Source: Bacillus licheniformis DSM 13 = ATCC 14580 (GTDB taxonomy: Bacteria; Bacillota; Bacilli; Bacillales; Bacillaceae). From it: DNA of 64,000 bases. A program made the translations under genes and the position numbers. Positions 44,332 to 52,825 of this stretch are shown in pieces. The stretch is taken from NCBI RefSeq assembly GCF_000011645.1, contig NC_006270.3:2539501-2603500 (forward strand). Direction: 5' to 3'. The notes beneath the pieces were generated by a model, which worked only from the letters and a program-made list of their open reading frames with translations, searched no databases and had not been told where the DNA came from. Each line of letters opens with the position of its first letter. Position 1 is the first letter of the stretch.

Positions 44332-44940
44332 TTATTTTGCTTCGCTGTAAAGGCGTGCAACTTCATCCCAGTTAACGACGTTCCAGAATGCTTTAATGTA
44401 ATCTGGACGGCGGTTTTGATAATTCAGGTAGTATGCGTGCTCCCATACATCAAGACCTAAGATAGGAGTCTTGCCTTCTGAAAGAGGAGAATCTTGGTTT
44501 GGCGTGCTTGTGATTTCAAGCTCTCCGTTATTGACAACAAGCCATGCCCAGCCGGAGCCGAAACGGCCTGCTGCTGCAGCCGCAAAGTCTTCTTTGAATT
44601 GATCGAAGCTGCCGAATTTGCTGTTGATGGCTTCTGCCAATTCACCAGTTGGAGCGCCTCCTCCGTTTGGAGAAAGAAGTTTCCAGAACAATGAGTGGTT
44701 GGCATGCCCTCCGCCATTGTTGCGGACAGCTGTACGGATGTTTTCCGGTACTGCATCAAGGTTTGCAACAAGCTCTTCAACAGATTTGCTTTCAAGATCC
44801 TGTTTGCCTGCCACCGCTTCGTTCAATTTTGTAACATATGTGTTATGGTGCTTCGTATGGTGAATATTCATCGTCTCTTTGTCGATGTGAGGTTCTAACG
44901 CATCGTAAGCATAAGGTAATTCTGGAAGTTTGTAAGCCAT
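44332..44940 (-). CDS. sodA: Manganese superoxide dismutase SodA
   Basis: 202 aa, cytoplasmic. Metal ligands: His in IHHTKHHNTY, His in GHANHSLFW, and Asp and His in LDVWEHAYYLNYQNRR. The ATG at 44940 (MAYKLPELPYAY) follows AAGGAGG and matches B. subtilis in length. Confidence 0.97.
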   Translation of the reverse strand: MAYKLPELPYAYDALEPHIDKETMNIHHTKHHNTYVTKLNEAVAGKQDLESKSVEELVANLDAVPENIRTAVRNNGGGHANHSLFWKLLSPNGGGAPTGELAEAINSKFGSFDQFKEDFAAAAAGRFGSGWAWLVVNNGELEITSTPNQDSPLSEGKTPILGLDVWEHAYYLNYQNRRPDYIKAFWNVVNWDEVARLYSEAK

Positions 44941-45003
44941 TATCAATTCCTCCTTAATATTGTATGTATTGAAATGCCGCCTTTAGCAAGCCTTTCCTCT
45001 TTC

Positions 45004-45032
45004 AATTTATCAAAAGAAAAGGCTTGTTTCAA
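45004..45032 (-). promoter_or_regulatory. Sigma-A promoter of sodA
   Basis: On the minus strand TTGAAA (45032-45027), 17 bases, TAAATT (45009-45004). Confidence 0.65.
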
Positions 45033-45124
45033 TGGAAATGCTCACAAAATGATCACAAATGCATTTCAAGCGCTCACTAAACTTTATCCTTTTCCCCTTC
45101 TTTTTAAACATGCAGGGGAAAATT

Positions 45125-45607
45125 TTAGAGCACAGTATATAAAAAGTAGCCGATCATTATCAGCTGAATCACGCTTTTCGCAAAAACGCCTGAAATAAAC
45201 CCGATCAATGAACCGATTCCGATTCTGGCCGCCGTTTTTAAATCCTTCTGATGGACAATCACCTCACCCGCCAAGGCCCCGATAAACGGACCCAAAATAA
45301 TGCCCGCCACCGGTATCACAAACGGTCCGGCCAGAAGGCCGATCGTGCTGCCCCATATCGCTGCCCTGCTGCCGCCAAAGCGCTTAATGCCGAGGAGATT
45401 TGTAATATAGTCGGCGGCAAACAATACGGCTGTAAAAATGCCTTCAATGATCCAAAATAGGTAGGAGTAATGCCCGAATGTAAATAAAAATCCGTATAGA
45501 ACAAAGCCGGCTACGATGAAAACGACGCTCGGAATAATGGGATAGACAAGGCCGATGAAAGCAATGACGAACATTGCCGCAATGATGATCCAATACAAAA
45601 CATCCAT
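45125..45607 (-). CDS. yqgC: YqgC, DUF456 membrane protein
   Basis: 160 aa with four hydrophobic segments rich in Gly, Ile and Phe; GPFIGALAGEV and RIGIGSLIGFISGVFAK are typical of the family. Function unknown. Confidence 0.85.
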   Translation of the reverse strand: MDVLYWIIIAAMFVIAFIGLVYPIIPSVVFIVAGFVLYGFLFTFGHYSYLFWIIEGIFTAVLFAADYITNLLGIKRFGGSRAAIWGSTIGLLAGPFVIPVAGIILGPFIGALAGEVIVHQKDLKTAARIGIGSLIGFISGVFAKSVIQLIMIGYFLYTVL

Positions 45608-45697
45608 CCGAATCCCTCCAATCGATTGTGATGCTTCATATTATACCCATTTTTCTGAAAGGAAACTTCCAGAGCGCCTGTTGATCGATAAGTTTTC

Positions 45698-45726
45698 TTG
45701 TATTCGTCCTTTTGTGACGATACAAT
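45698..45726 (+). promoter_or_regulatory. Sigma-A promoter of yqgB
   Basis: TTGTAT (45698-45703), 17 bases, TACAAT (45721-45726), 38 bases before the ATG. Confidence 0.7.
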
Positions 45727-45764
45727 AATGCAGATACATTATAGAAATAGGAAGTGAAAACCGA

Positions 45765-46523
45765 ATGAATTTATTTCAGCGATTTTTTAAAAGTACATAT
45801 TCCCCTCAAGCTATTGGGAAAATGCGTTTCCAAGGCATAGGAAAAACGATTTTATACGTATTTTTGCTCAGCGTGATCGCCGCTCTCCCGAACCTTTACC
45901 ATATCAGCAGCGGAGTGGTGAATACGATGAACAGCTTTCAGTCAGCTGTGAAAGAATTCCCCGCTTTCTCCATAAAAGACGGCACACTGCAAACAGATGC
46001 AAAGAAAGCGATTGAATCACAGTCATTCGGATTTGTCATCGTTTTTGATCCGAGCGGCTCTTATGAAACAAAACAGATCGAAGACAAACGCAATTCCGTC
46101 GGCATCCTGAAAGATAAGTTCGTCATCGCCATTGACGGCCAAGTCCAGGAAATGCCGTACACAATGCTTCCCGAGGACATGTCTAAGGATGATATTCTTT
46201 CTTTAGTTGATCAAAATAAAGCGGTGATTGTTCCCGTCTTGTGCGTTCTGCTGTTCCTGGCGACGGCAGCCGGAAAATTCATTGATGTCTCGGTTCTCGC
46301 CGTCATCGGGCTGATCATTCGCAACGGGCAGAAGAAAATGCTCTCCTATAAGCAGCTTTGGGTAATGTCTGCTTATTCCATCACCCTCGCAACCGTGTTT
46401 TTTGCAATTATGGACGCGCTGGAGGCGGTGGTTCCAAGTCAGTTCCTCCTGAACTGGTTTGTGAACTTTATCATGCTGTTTCTCGCCATTAAAGAAACGC
46501 CGGCTTCTAAAGCAGCGAGGTAA
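45765..46523 (+). CDS. yqgB: YqgB, DUF1189 membrane protein
   Basis: 252 aa. Membrane helices near 31-48, and several between about 150 and 245, with an external domain in between (LPNLYHISSGVVNTMNSFQ). Related to proteins linked to maltodextrin operons in other bacteria; role here unknown. Confidence 0.82.
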   Translation: MNLFQRFFKSTYSPQAIGKMRFQGIGKTILYVFLLSVIAALPNLYHISSGVVNTMNSFQSAVKEFPAFSIKDGTLQTDAKKAIESQSFGFVIVFDPSGSYETKQIEDKRNSVGILKDKFVIAIDGQVQEMPYTMLPEDMSKDDILSLVDQNKAVIVPVLCVLLFLATAAGKFIDVSVLAVIGLIIRNGQKKMLSYKQLWVMSAYSITLATVFFAIMDALEAVVPSQFLLNWFVNFIMLFLAIKETPASKAAR

Positions 46524-46607
46524 AGCGGGCAGGAGCAAATTTGTTGTCATGTTGGAAGAGGGACAAGCGTAACATAATAAAAAATGCACGAAATGGGGAC
46601 AAATCAG

Positions 46608-46913
46608 ATGAAACGTGTCATTGTGCTGTTTTCGATTTTGCTCGCCCTGTTCATTGTTTATTATGACTTGAAATCAGGCACCATCCCTCAAAACGCCTTA
46701 CCGGCTTCAACCATGGCAGCGGAAGCTCCGGCTGCAAGCCTGCAATATAAGTCCGTTACGGTAAAGCCCGGACAAACGGTATTTTCAATCATCGGGAACA
46801 GCGCCGTTCCGGCTGACAAAATAGCCGAAGATTTTGAAGAGTTGAATCCGAATGTTGAGGCGGGCCGCATTCAAGCAGGTGTCACCTACAAGTTTCCCGT
46901 TTATCCTGATTAA
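46608..46913 (+). CDS. yqfZ: YqfZ, membrane-anchored LysM-like protein
   Basis: 101 aa. An N-terminal anchor (VIVLFSILLALFIVYY) and a C-terminal domain like LysM (SVTVKPGQTVFSIIGN ... FEELNPN). The ATG at 46608 (MKRVIVL) is taken rather than the frame start at 46584. Likely exposed to the cell wall. Confidence 0.8.
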   Translation: MKRVIVLFSILLALFIVYYDLKSGTIPQNALPASTMAAEAPAASLQYKSVTVKPGQTVFSIIGNSAVPADKIAEDFEELNPNVEAGRIQAGVTYKFPVYPD

Positions 46914-46924
46914 GCGTTAATTTC

Positions 46925-46954
46925 TTGTCAGTTTCATGAACGGGCTGTTACAAT
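46925..46954 (+). promoter_or_regulatory. Sigma-A promoter of ispG
   Basis: TTGTCA (46925-46930), 18 bases, TACAAT (46949-46954). Confidence 0.65.
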
Positions 46955-47025
46955 AAGACTTGTAAACGATTTGGTATAAGAAAAGGAGCAACCGCCTCCG
47001 AATTATACTTAAGGAGCGAATTCAA

Positions 47026-48138
47026 GTGAGTGAAATCACACATCGTACAAAAACGCGTCCCGTTAAAGTGGGACCTTTAACAATAGGCGGCAATAACGAA
47101 GTCGTCATTCAAAGCATGACAACAACGAAAACACATGACGTTGAAGCAACCGTCGCCGAAATCAACAGACTCGCGGAAGCAGGATGTCAAATCGTCCGCG
47201 TCGCCTGTCCTGATGAACGGGCTGCCGACGCCATTCCAGAGATCAAAAAGCGGATATCCATCCCTCTTGTCGTGGATATTCATTTCAACTATAAATTGGC
47301 ATTAAAAGCGATCGAAGGCGGAGCCGATAAAATCCGCATCAATCCGGGTAACATCGGCCGCCGCGAAAAGGTTGAAGCGGTCGTCAACGCAGCGAAGGAA
47401 AAGGGCATTCCGATCCGGATCGGCGTCAATGCAGGCTCTCTGGAAAAACGAATCCTTGAGAAGTACGGCTATCCGACAGCAGACGGCATGGTCGAAAGCG
47501 CCCTGCACCACATTAAAATTCTTGAGGATCTCGATTTCCACGATATCATCGTCAGCATGAAGGCGTCTGATGTAAACCTGGCGATTGAGGCATATGAAAA
47601 AGCGGCTAAAGCTTTCGATTATCCGCTTCATTTAGGCATCACCGAATCGGGAACGCTGTTTGCCGGTACAGTGAAAAGCGCCGCGGGTCTCGGCGCGATC
47701 CTTTCAAAAGGAATCGGCAATACATTGCGGATTTCTTTAAGCGCGGACCCGGTCGAAGAAGTAAAAGTCGCCAGGGAGCTCCTGAAATCTTTCGGGCTCG
47801 CTTCCAATGCGGCAACATTGATTTCCTGCCCGACTTGCGGCCGGATCGAAATCGATTTGATCAGCATTGCCAATGAAGTCGAAGATTACATCGCGAAAAT
47901 CAAGGCGCCGATCAAAGTTGCCGTTCTCGGCTGTGCCGTCAACGGTCCCGGAGAAGCGCGCGAAGCCGATATCGGGATCGCCGGCGCACGCGGCGAAGGA
48001 CTTCTGTTCCGCAAAGGCGAAATCGTCCGGAAAGTGCCTGAAGAAACGATGGTCGAGGAATTGAAAAAGGAAATCGACAAGCTCGCCGAAGAGCATTATG
48101 CCAAACAAGCGGCAGAAAAAGAAAAATTAAACACATAA
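47026..48138 (+). CDS. ispG: IspG, 4-hydroxy-3-methylbut-2-enyl diphosphate synthase
   Basis: 370 aa [4Fe-4S] enzyme of the MEP isoprenoid pathway. Cluster Cys are in CPTCGRIEID and VLGCAVNGPGEAREADIG. The N-terminal TIM-barrel part has VVIQSMTTTKTHDVEAT. The start is GTG at 47026 behind AAGGAGCG. IspH, the next enzyme, is at 56 kb. Confidence 0.96.
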   Translation: MSEITHRTKTRPVKVGPLTIGGNNEVVIQSMTTTKTHDVEATVAEINRLAEAGCQIVRVACPDERAADAIPEIKKRISIPLVVDIHFNYKLALKAIEGGADKIRINPGNIGRREKVEAVVNAAKEKGIPIRIGVNAGSLEKRILEKYGYPTADGMVESALHHIKILEDLDFHDIIVSMKASDVNLAIEAYEKAAKAFDYPLHLGITESGTLFAGTVKSAAGLGAILSKGIGNTLRISLSADPVEEVKVARELLKSFGLASNAATLISCPTCGRIEIDLISIANEVEDYIAKIKAPIKVAVLGCAVNGPGEAREADIGIAGARGEGLLFRKGEIVRKVPEETMVEELKKEIDKLAEEHYAKQAAEKEKLNT

Positions 48139-48141
48139 TAA

Positions 48142-48177
48142 AAAAAAGCTTGACGGATATCCGTCAAGCTTTTTCCG
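48142..48177. terminator. Bidirectional terminator between ispG and yqfX
   Basis: AAAAGCTTGACGGAT pairs with ATCCGTCAAGCTTTTT. Confidence 0.88.
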
Positions 48178-48549
48178 TTAGAAAAACGGGGTGATGAATA
48201 TGCCAAGCACCAAGGAAACTGCACCGATACCCATTGCCCATGCTCCTAAGCCAGCTGCTCCTTGTCTTCTGGCTATATAACCGACAATGATCCCTGCAAT
48301 TCCTAACAGCACTGGAAGCATAAACAAGGAAATAATCGAAAGCGCAAGCGCAATATATCCGGTTACACGTCCGCCGGCAGCATCGGCATCGTTACGCGCT
48401 TCGCCGTTGTCCCCGTTATCCGTACGATAGGTCGGGGCAACTTCTGCTGCTGTTTCTTCTAAAAATTCATCATTATCTAAAGTCGCATCGACTAAGTCAG
48501 CATCATAACCTGCTCGGTTACGATCGCGAACATTTTGATCTCTTTCCAT
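48178..48549 (-). CDS. yqfX: YqfX, small membrane protein (DUF4190-like)
   Basis: 123 aa. An acidic, Asn/Asp-rich soluble N-terminal half (DADLVDATLDNDEFLEET) and two C-terminal helices with IARRQGAAGLGAWAMGIG between them. Function unknown. Confidence 0.82.
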   Translation of the reverse strand: MERDQNVRDRNRAGYDADLVDATLDNDEFLEETAAEVAPTYRTDNGDNGEARNDADAAGGRVTGYIALALSIISLFMLPVLLGIAGIIVGYIARRQGAAGLGAWAMGIGAVSLVLGIFITPFF

Positions 48550-48682
48550 TCGATATCCCCCCTCTTTAATCCAGGAGCATTTATAGTTTAAGCATTTTAG
48601 CCCGATTCATGTTTGCTAAACTTTACTGTAAATGTTAAAAGATTATGATACACTGGAGGAATGGATGATAAGGAGTGTGGAC

Positions 48683-49267
48683 ATGTTACATTTAGGAATC
48701 GATATTGATGGAACGATCACTGCCCAGGATACTTTTGTTCCCTATTTGAACGAGTCGTTCAGCCTCTCCATTACATTGGAAGATATTAAGGAATATGACC
48801 TGACAAAGCTGCTGAATATATCTCAAGAAGATTTTTGGAAATGGATGAACGAAAACGAGCCCCGCATCTATCAGGAAGCATTGCTGGCTCAATATGCCAA
48901 ACAGACGCTGGATGAGCTGAAAAAGCAGCATAAGCTGATATATATTACAGCAAGAAGACATCACCTGGAGGATATCACCTATGACTGGTTCGAGAAACGC
49001 GACATTCATTATGACCATATAGAACTTGTCGGCGGTCACGATAAATTGGAAGCCGTCTTCAGACATGAGATCGATGTTTTCTTTGAAGACCACCACGGGA
49101 ATGCAACCATGATCGCAAAAGAAGCAGGCATTCCTGTTCTGTTGTTTAATACGCCGTACAATCAGCTTCCGACCGATTCAAACATCGTCAGAGTCGACAG
49201 CTGGCTTGAAGCCGCCGAATGGCTGAAAAAGAACGAGAAAACGCTTAAAGCCGCAAAAAGCATGTAA
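48683..49267 (+). CDS. yqfW: YqfW, HAD-type 5'-nucleotidase family phosphatase
   Basis: 194 aa. HAD motif I is GIDIDGTITAQD with its nucleophilic Asp; IYITARRHH and FFEDHHGNATMI are motifs II and III. Close to 5'(3')-deoxyribonucleotidases. The ATG at 48683 follows AAGGAG. Confidence 0.85.
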   Translation: MLHLGIDIDGTITAQDTFVPYLNESFSLSITLEDIKEYDLTKLLNISQEDFWKWMNENEPRIYQEALLAQYAKQTLDELKKQHKLIYITARRHHLEDITYDWFEKRDIHYDHIELVGGHDKLEAVFRHEIDVFFEDHHGNATMIAKEAGIPVLLFNTPYNQLPTDSNIVRVDSWLEAAEWLKKNEKTLKAAKSM

Positions 49268-49292
49268 GAGGTTTTATCTTACATGCTTTTTG
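49259..49292 (+). terminator. Terminator of yqfW
   Basis: GCATGTAAGA and TCTTACATGC form a hairpin followed by five T. Confidence 0.82.
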
Positions 49293-49299
49293 CGTTAAA

Positions 49300-49332
49300 A
49301 AAAGGCATATGGCTTTAACCGCCATATGCCGC
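49300..49332 (-). terminator. Terminator of the zur operon
   Basis: GGCATATGG and CCATATGCC form a hairpin; on the minus strand TTTTTTTAACG follows. Confidence 0.85.
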
Positions 49333-49337
49333 TCCCT

Positions 49338-49769
49338 TTACTGCGCTTCCGTGCTTTCTTCTTCACAGCGCGGGCAGGTTCCGTAAATTTCAAACTTATG
49401 GCCGCTGATCTGATAGCCGTCAAGATCGTCTGTCAGCTTTTCCATCGGACATAGCTCAATTTCTTTCGTTTTGCCGCACACCATGCAAATAAAATGGTGG
49501 TGGTGGTGAGCAGAAGAACATTTAAAACGGAACAGCTTTTCACCGGAAAGCTCAGTCGTTTCCAAAATGCCGAGTTCTTCAAACAGCGACAAATTCCTGT
49601 AGATTGTATCAAAGCTTAGCCCCGGATAATCATCATTTAAAGCGGAAAGGACATTTTTCGCCGTTAAATATTTATCTGAATCACTAAACAGCTGAAGCAT
49701 ATCCTCCCGTTTGCTTGTATATTTATATCCTTTTTCCTTCAGTAAATCAAGCGCTTCCTGTACGTTCAC
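49338..49769 (-). CDS. zur: Zur, zinc-responsive Fur-family repressor
   Basis: 143 aa. Winged-helix N-terminal half (KEKGYKYTSKREDMLQLF), then the metal-binding half with SAHHHHHFICMVCGKTKEIE and a second Cys pair CPRCEE for the structural zinc. Its start lies within the last 23 bases of the permease gene, so it belongs to the transporter operon. Confidence 0.92.
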   Translation of the reverse strand: MNVQEALDLLKEKGYKYTSKREDMLQLFSDSDKYLTAKNVLSALNDDYPGLSFDTIYRNLSLFEELGILETTELSGEKLFRFKCSSAHHHHHFICMVCGKTKEIELCPMEKLTDDLDGYQISGHKFEIYGTCPRCEEESTEAQ

Positions 49770-50607
49770 GGCGAATCCTCCTTTTGACTTTATTATAACT
49801 GATGCACAGTATCAGGATAAAGATCGACAGCATCACGATCGTTCCCCCCGGTGCAAGATCGAGATGATAGGCAAGCACAAGGCCGACGATGACGGAAAGT
49901 TCACCGAACAGGATCGATAAGAAAATCGCCTGCTTAAATCCTTTGGCAATGCGCATGCTCGCAGCGACAGGGAGCGTCATCAGCGCTGAAACGAGAAGCG
50001 TACCGACGATTCTCATTGAGGCGGCGATAACAAGCGCAACGATCAAAATAAAAATAAAATGAATCCACTTTGCGGAAATCCCTGAAGCTTTTGCATGCTC
50101 TTCATCAAACGACAGAAGAAACAGCTCTTTAAAAAGGGAAAACACCACGATCAAAACGGCTGCGGAAATGCCGACGATCACCAGCATGTCTTCCCGTGAA
50201 ACAGCGCTGACGCTGCCGAATAAATAGCTGAACAGATCCGTATTGAATCCGTCCGCAAGCGAAATAAAAATAACGGAAATGCCGATTCCCCCCGACATGA
50301 TAATCGGGATCGCCAGCTCCTGGTAATGTTTATAAACCGTTCTCAGCCTCTCGATGATTAAAGAGCCGGCAACGGAAAACGCCATTCCGAAATAGATCGG
50401 GCTGACTCCTGCGAGCACTGCAAACTGTTTGCCTGCATACAGGCTCGCTGCTATGCCGGCTAAAGAGACGTGGCTGAGCGCATCTGCGATCAGCGACAGC
50501 CGCCTGACAACGATGAATACGCCGAGCAAGGGCGCGATGAGGCCGATTAATATTCCTGAAATAAAAGCGTTTTGCAAAAACTCATAATGAAAAAAAGGTG
50601 TCAGCAT
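49747..50607 (-). CDS. Zinc ABC transporter permease (ZnuB/ZurM-like)
   Basis: 286 aa ABC-3 family permease with about eight helices; GVFIVVRRLSLIADALSHVSLAG is typical of Zn/Mn importers. It starts on the last base of the ATPase gene (TAATG) and ends inside zur. Resembles Listeria zurM in its link to zur. Confidence 0.88.
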   Translation of the reverse strand: MLTPFFHYEFLQNAFISGILIGLIAPLLGVFIVVRRLSLIADALSHVSLAGIAASLYAGKQFAVLAGVSPIYFGMAFSVAGSLIIERLRTVYKHYQELAIPIIMSGGIGISVIFISLADGFNTDLFSYLFGSVSAVSREDMLVIVGISAAVLIVVFSLFKELFLLSFDEEHAKASGISAKWIHFIFILIVALVIAASMRIVGTLLVSALMTLPVAASMRIAKGFKQAIFLSILFGELSVIVGLVLAYHLDLAPGGTIVMLSIFILILCISYNKVKRRIRRERTGSA

Positions 50608-51383
50608 TATTCGTGTCCTCCATGATGATGGTGATTGTGGCTGATGGCTTGAACATCATGCCCGTAAAATTGAGACAAGTCTTGATCTGTCATGGACTCA
50701 AACTCTTCTGTATTGCCGTGAAAATGAAGATGCTTATTCATGCAGGCAACGTGTGTGACTTTATCGGAAACCGTGCCGACATCATGGGTGACAAGAATGA
50801 GCGTAATGCCTTTTTCACGATTCAATTTCTCCAGCAGCTTGTAAAACCCTTCAACTGTTTTTTGATCGACTCCAACCGTCGGCTCGTCAAGAATGAGCAG
50901 CTTCGGTTCGCTCACCAGCGCTCTCGCGATGAAAGTTCTCTGCTGCTGTCCTCCCGAAAGCTCGCCGATGTTTCTGTCTTTCAGGGACGTGATGCCGACA
51001 GCTTCGATCGCTTCATCCACCTTCTGCTTATCGGCTTTGGACATGCGTCTGAATAAGCCGAGCTTTGCGGTTAAACCGCTTGCCACCACTTCATAAACAG
51101 AAGCGGGAAAACCGGTGTTAAAGCTGTTTGCTTTTTGGGATACGAAGCCGATTTTGCTCCAGTCCTTAAATTTTCTGAGAGGAACGCCAAACAGTTTAAG
51201 TTCGCCTGTCTGCGGCTTAATCAGCCCCAAAATGCATTTCAGCAATGTCGTCTTTCCCGATCCGTTTGGACCAACCAGGCCGAGAAAAGTCCCTTCTTCA
51301 ATTTGCAAATTTATATCTTCTATCACATTGCGATGATCATAGGAATATGATACATGCTTCATTTCAATAATAGGTTGTTTCAA
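50607..51383 (-). CDS. Zinc ABC transporter ATPase (ZnuC/ZurA-like)
   Basis: About 258 aa. Walker A is GPNGSGKTTLLKC, the signature is LSGGQQQRTFIARALV and Walker B is LLILDEPTVGVD. A His-rich C-terminus (SHNHHHHGGHE) suits a metal transporter. I choose the TTG at 51383 (MKQPIIEMK), six bases after GAAGGTG, because the upstream ATG at 51413 lies inside a Zur-box-like sequence and has no RBS. No solute-binding gene is adjacent. Confidence 0.85.
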   Translation of the reverse strand: MKQPIIEMKHVSYSYDHRNVIEDINLQIEEGTFLGLVGPNGSGKTTLLKCILGLIKPQTGELKLFGVPLRKFKDWSKIGFVSQKANSFNTGFPASVYEVVASGLTAKLGLFRRMSKADKQKVDEAIEAVGITSLKDRNIGELSGGQQQRTFIARALVSEPKLLILDEPTVGVDQKTVEGFYKLLEKLNREKGITLILVTHDVGTVSDKVTHVACMNKHLHFHGNTEEFESMTDQDLSQFYGHDVQAISHNHHHHGGHE

Positions 51384-51401
51384 TTCGTTCACCTTCAAAT
51401 T

Positions 51402-51422
51402 CTCCAGAATCATTACGATTTA
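51402..51422 (-). promoter_or_regulatory. Zur-box-like operator
   Basis: On the minus strand AAATCGTAATGATT: one perfect half (AAATCGTAAT), the central base and the start of the second half of the consensus AAATCGTAATNATTACGATTT. Lies about 20-40 bases before the ATPase start. Confidence 0.65.
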
Positions 51423-51433
51423 TCGCACAAAAA

Positions 51434-51472
51434 GAAAATGGCAGCCGAAAAGCAGCAAGCCATTTTCACGAT
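51434..51472 (-). terminator. Hairpin between yqfU and the zinc transporter
   Basis: GAAAATGGC and GCCATTTTC form a nine-base stem; on the minus strand TTTTTGTG follows. A terminator for yqfU, or part of the leader if transcription of the zinc operon begins at the TATAAT on its far side (51492-51497). Confidence 0.7.
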
Positions 51473-51526
51473 TGACCAGTTCATCTTTAAATTATACATA
51501 TAAACTTTAAAAAAGTAAATGAAAGC

Positions 51527-52411
51527 CTAATGGATGGCGTTTTTAAACTTTCCTCCGCGCGTTTCGTGCGTGTCCATAATCGTTATAAAAGCATTGTGAT
51601 CAATATCGAAGACAATCGATTTCAGCTTCGTCACTTCAAGCCTGGTCACAACGGCATAAATCACTTCTGTGTCCTCGTCGGAATAGCCGCCTTTCCCTTT
51701 GAGCTTGGTCGTTCCCCGGCCGAGGCGATGCAGCAGCGAATCGGAAATCTCCTCGTATTGATCTGAAACGATGATGACCGCTTTCGTCTCTTCAAGCCCT
51801 TGAATGACGGCATCAATCGTCTTCATCGCAATATAATATGTCATAACCGAAAACATAGCCTGCTCAAGGCCAAACACAAAGCTCGCCCATGCAAAAATAA
51901 AGACATTGACGAACATGACAAATTCGCCGACAGAAAACGGCAGCTTTTTCGTAAGCAAAATGCCGAGTATCTCAGTTCCATCCATAGAACCGCCGTTACG
52001 AATAACAAGCCCTACGCCGAATCCGAGCAGAAGACCGCCGAATACGGCTGCCAGGACGGGCTGAGTCGTAACCCCTTCTACATGATGCAACAGTGTTTCA
52101 ATAATTGACAAGCTGACGATTCCGATTAGTGTTGAAATTAAGAACGTTTTTCCGATGTGTTTGTAGCCTGAAAACATAAACGGGATGTTGAGAACGACGA
52201 CGAGCAGAGCGAAGTTGATATACGGGTTATCTTTAAAGAGGTAGTCCAATATTAATGAAATGCCGATAATGCCCCCGTCGATGATGTTATTCGGCACTAG
52301 AAATAATTCGATGCTGGCGGCAGCACAGGCAGCCCCGATAAGAATCATGACGATCCTAAACGCTTTTTTGACCGCTGATTCTTTTTTATGCTGTTTTTGA
52401 GTCTTTGCCAT
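51527..52411 (-). CDS. yqfU: YqfU, YitT-family membrane protein
   Basis: 294 aa. Five to six N-terminal helices and a C-terminal DUF2179 domain (YAVVTRLEVTKLKSIVFDID). NGGSMDGTEILGILL is typical of the family. The ATG at 52411 follows GGAG; the frame extends six codons further. Function unknown. Confidence 0.86.
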   Translation of the reverse strand: MAKTQKQHKKESAVKKAFRIVMILIGAACAAASIELFLVPNNIIDGGIIGISLILDYLFKDNPYINFALLVVVLNIPFMFSGYKHIGKTFLISTLIGIVSLSIIETLLHHVEGVTTQPVLAAVFGGLLLGFGVGLVIRNGGSMDGTEILGILLTKKLPFSVGEFVMFVNVFIFAWASFVFGLEQAMFSVMTYYIAMKTIDAVIQGLEETKAVIIVSDQYEEISDSLLHRLGRGTTKLKGKGGYSDEDTEVIYAVVTRLEVTKLKSIVFDIDHNAFITIMDTHETRGGKFKNAIH

Positions 52412-52540
52412 TCTGTCTCTCCTTTTCACAAACTGGCCAAACCGTTCCTTATCACTATCATATCATTTAACAGACTGAAATAAAAAAATGACACATTTTT
52501 AATTTTACGCCATACATTAGTTCAGAGGGGAGGAATGGAC

Positions 52541-52795
52541 GTGATTTTATTTCAAAAGATCGTGCTGCAGCGTTTAAATCAGGTCACGGCTGACGAGGTG
52601 CTGAAGTACGCTAAACAATACGGAATTCAAGTAACAAGAAAACAGGCGCTTGAAGTGGAAAAGCTTGTGAAAGGAAAAAACATCAATATTTTTAATGAAG
52701 AAGAACGCAATAAACTGCTCAAGCAAGTGGAAGCGGTCACTTCAAAAGAAGCGGTGCAGCTATTGAACCAGCTGTTTGCTCAATACGTATCATAA
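52541..52795 (+). CDS. yqfT: YqfT, DUF2624 protein
   Basis: 84 aa helical protein (MILFQKIVLQRLNQVT). GTG at 52541 is chosen because GAGGGGAGGA ends one base before the ATG at 52535, too close for that codon. Function unknown. Confidence 0.8.
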   Translation: MILFQKIVLQRLNQVTADEVLKYAKQYGIQVTRKQALEVEKLVKGKNINIFNEEERNKLLKQVEAVTSKEAVQLLNQLFAQYVS

Positions 52796-52825
52796 AAGGG
52801 GAGCTGGTGTGCCCCCCTTTTTTTA
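52795..52825 (+). terminator. Terminator of yqfT
   Basis: AAAGGGGAGC and GTGCCCCCCTTT pair imperfectly and are followed by a T run. Confidence 0.6.

Noticed and set aside
51384..51413. ATG at 51413 as start of the zinc ATPase
   Set aside because: Lies inside a Zur-box-like sequence with no RBS, while TTG at 51383 has a good RBS.
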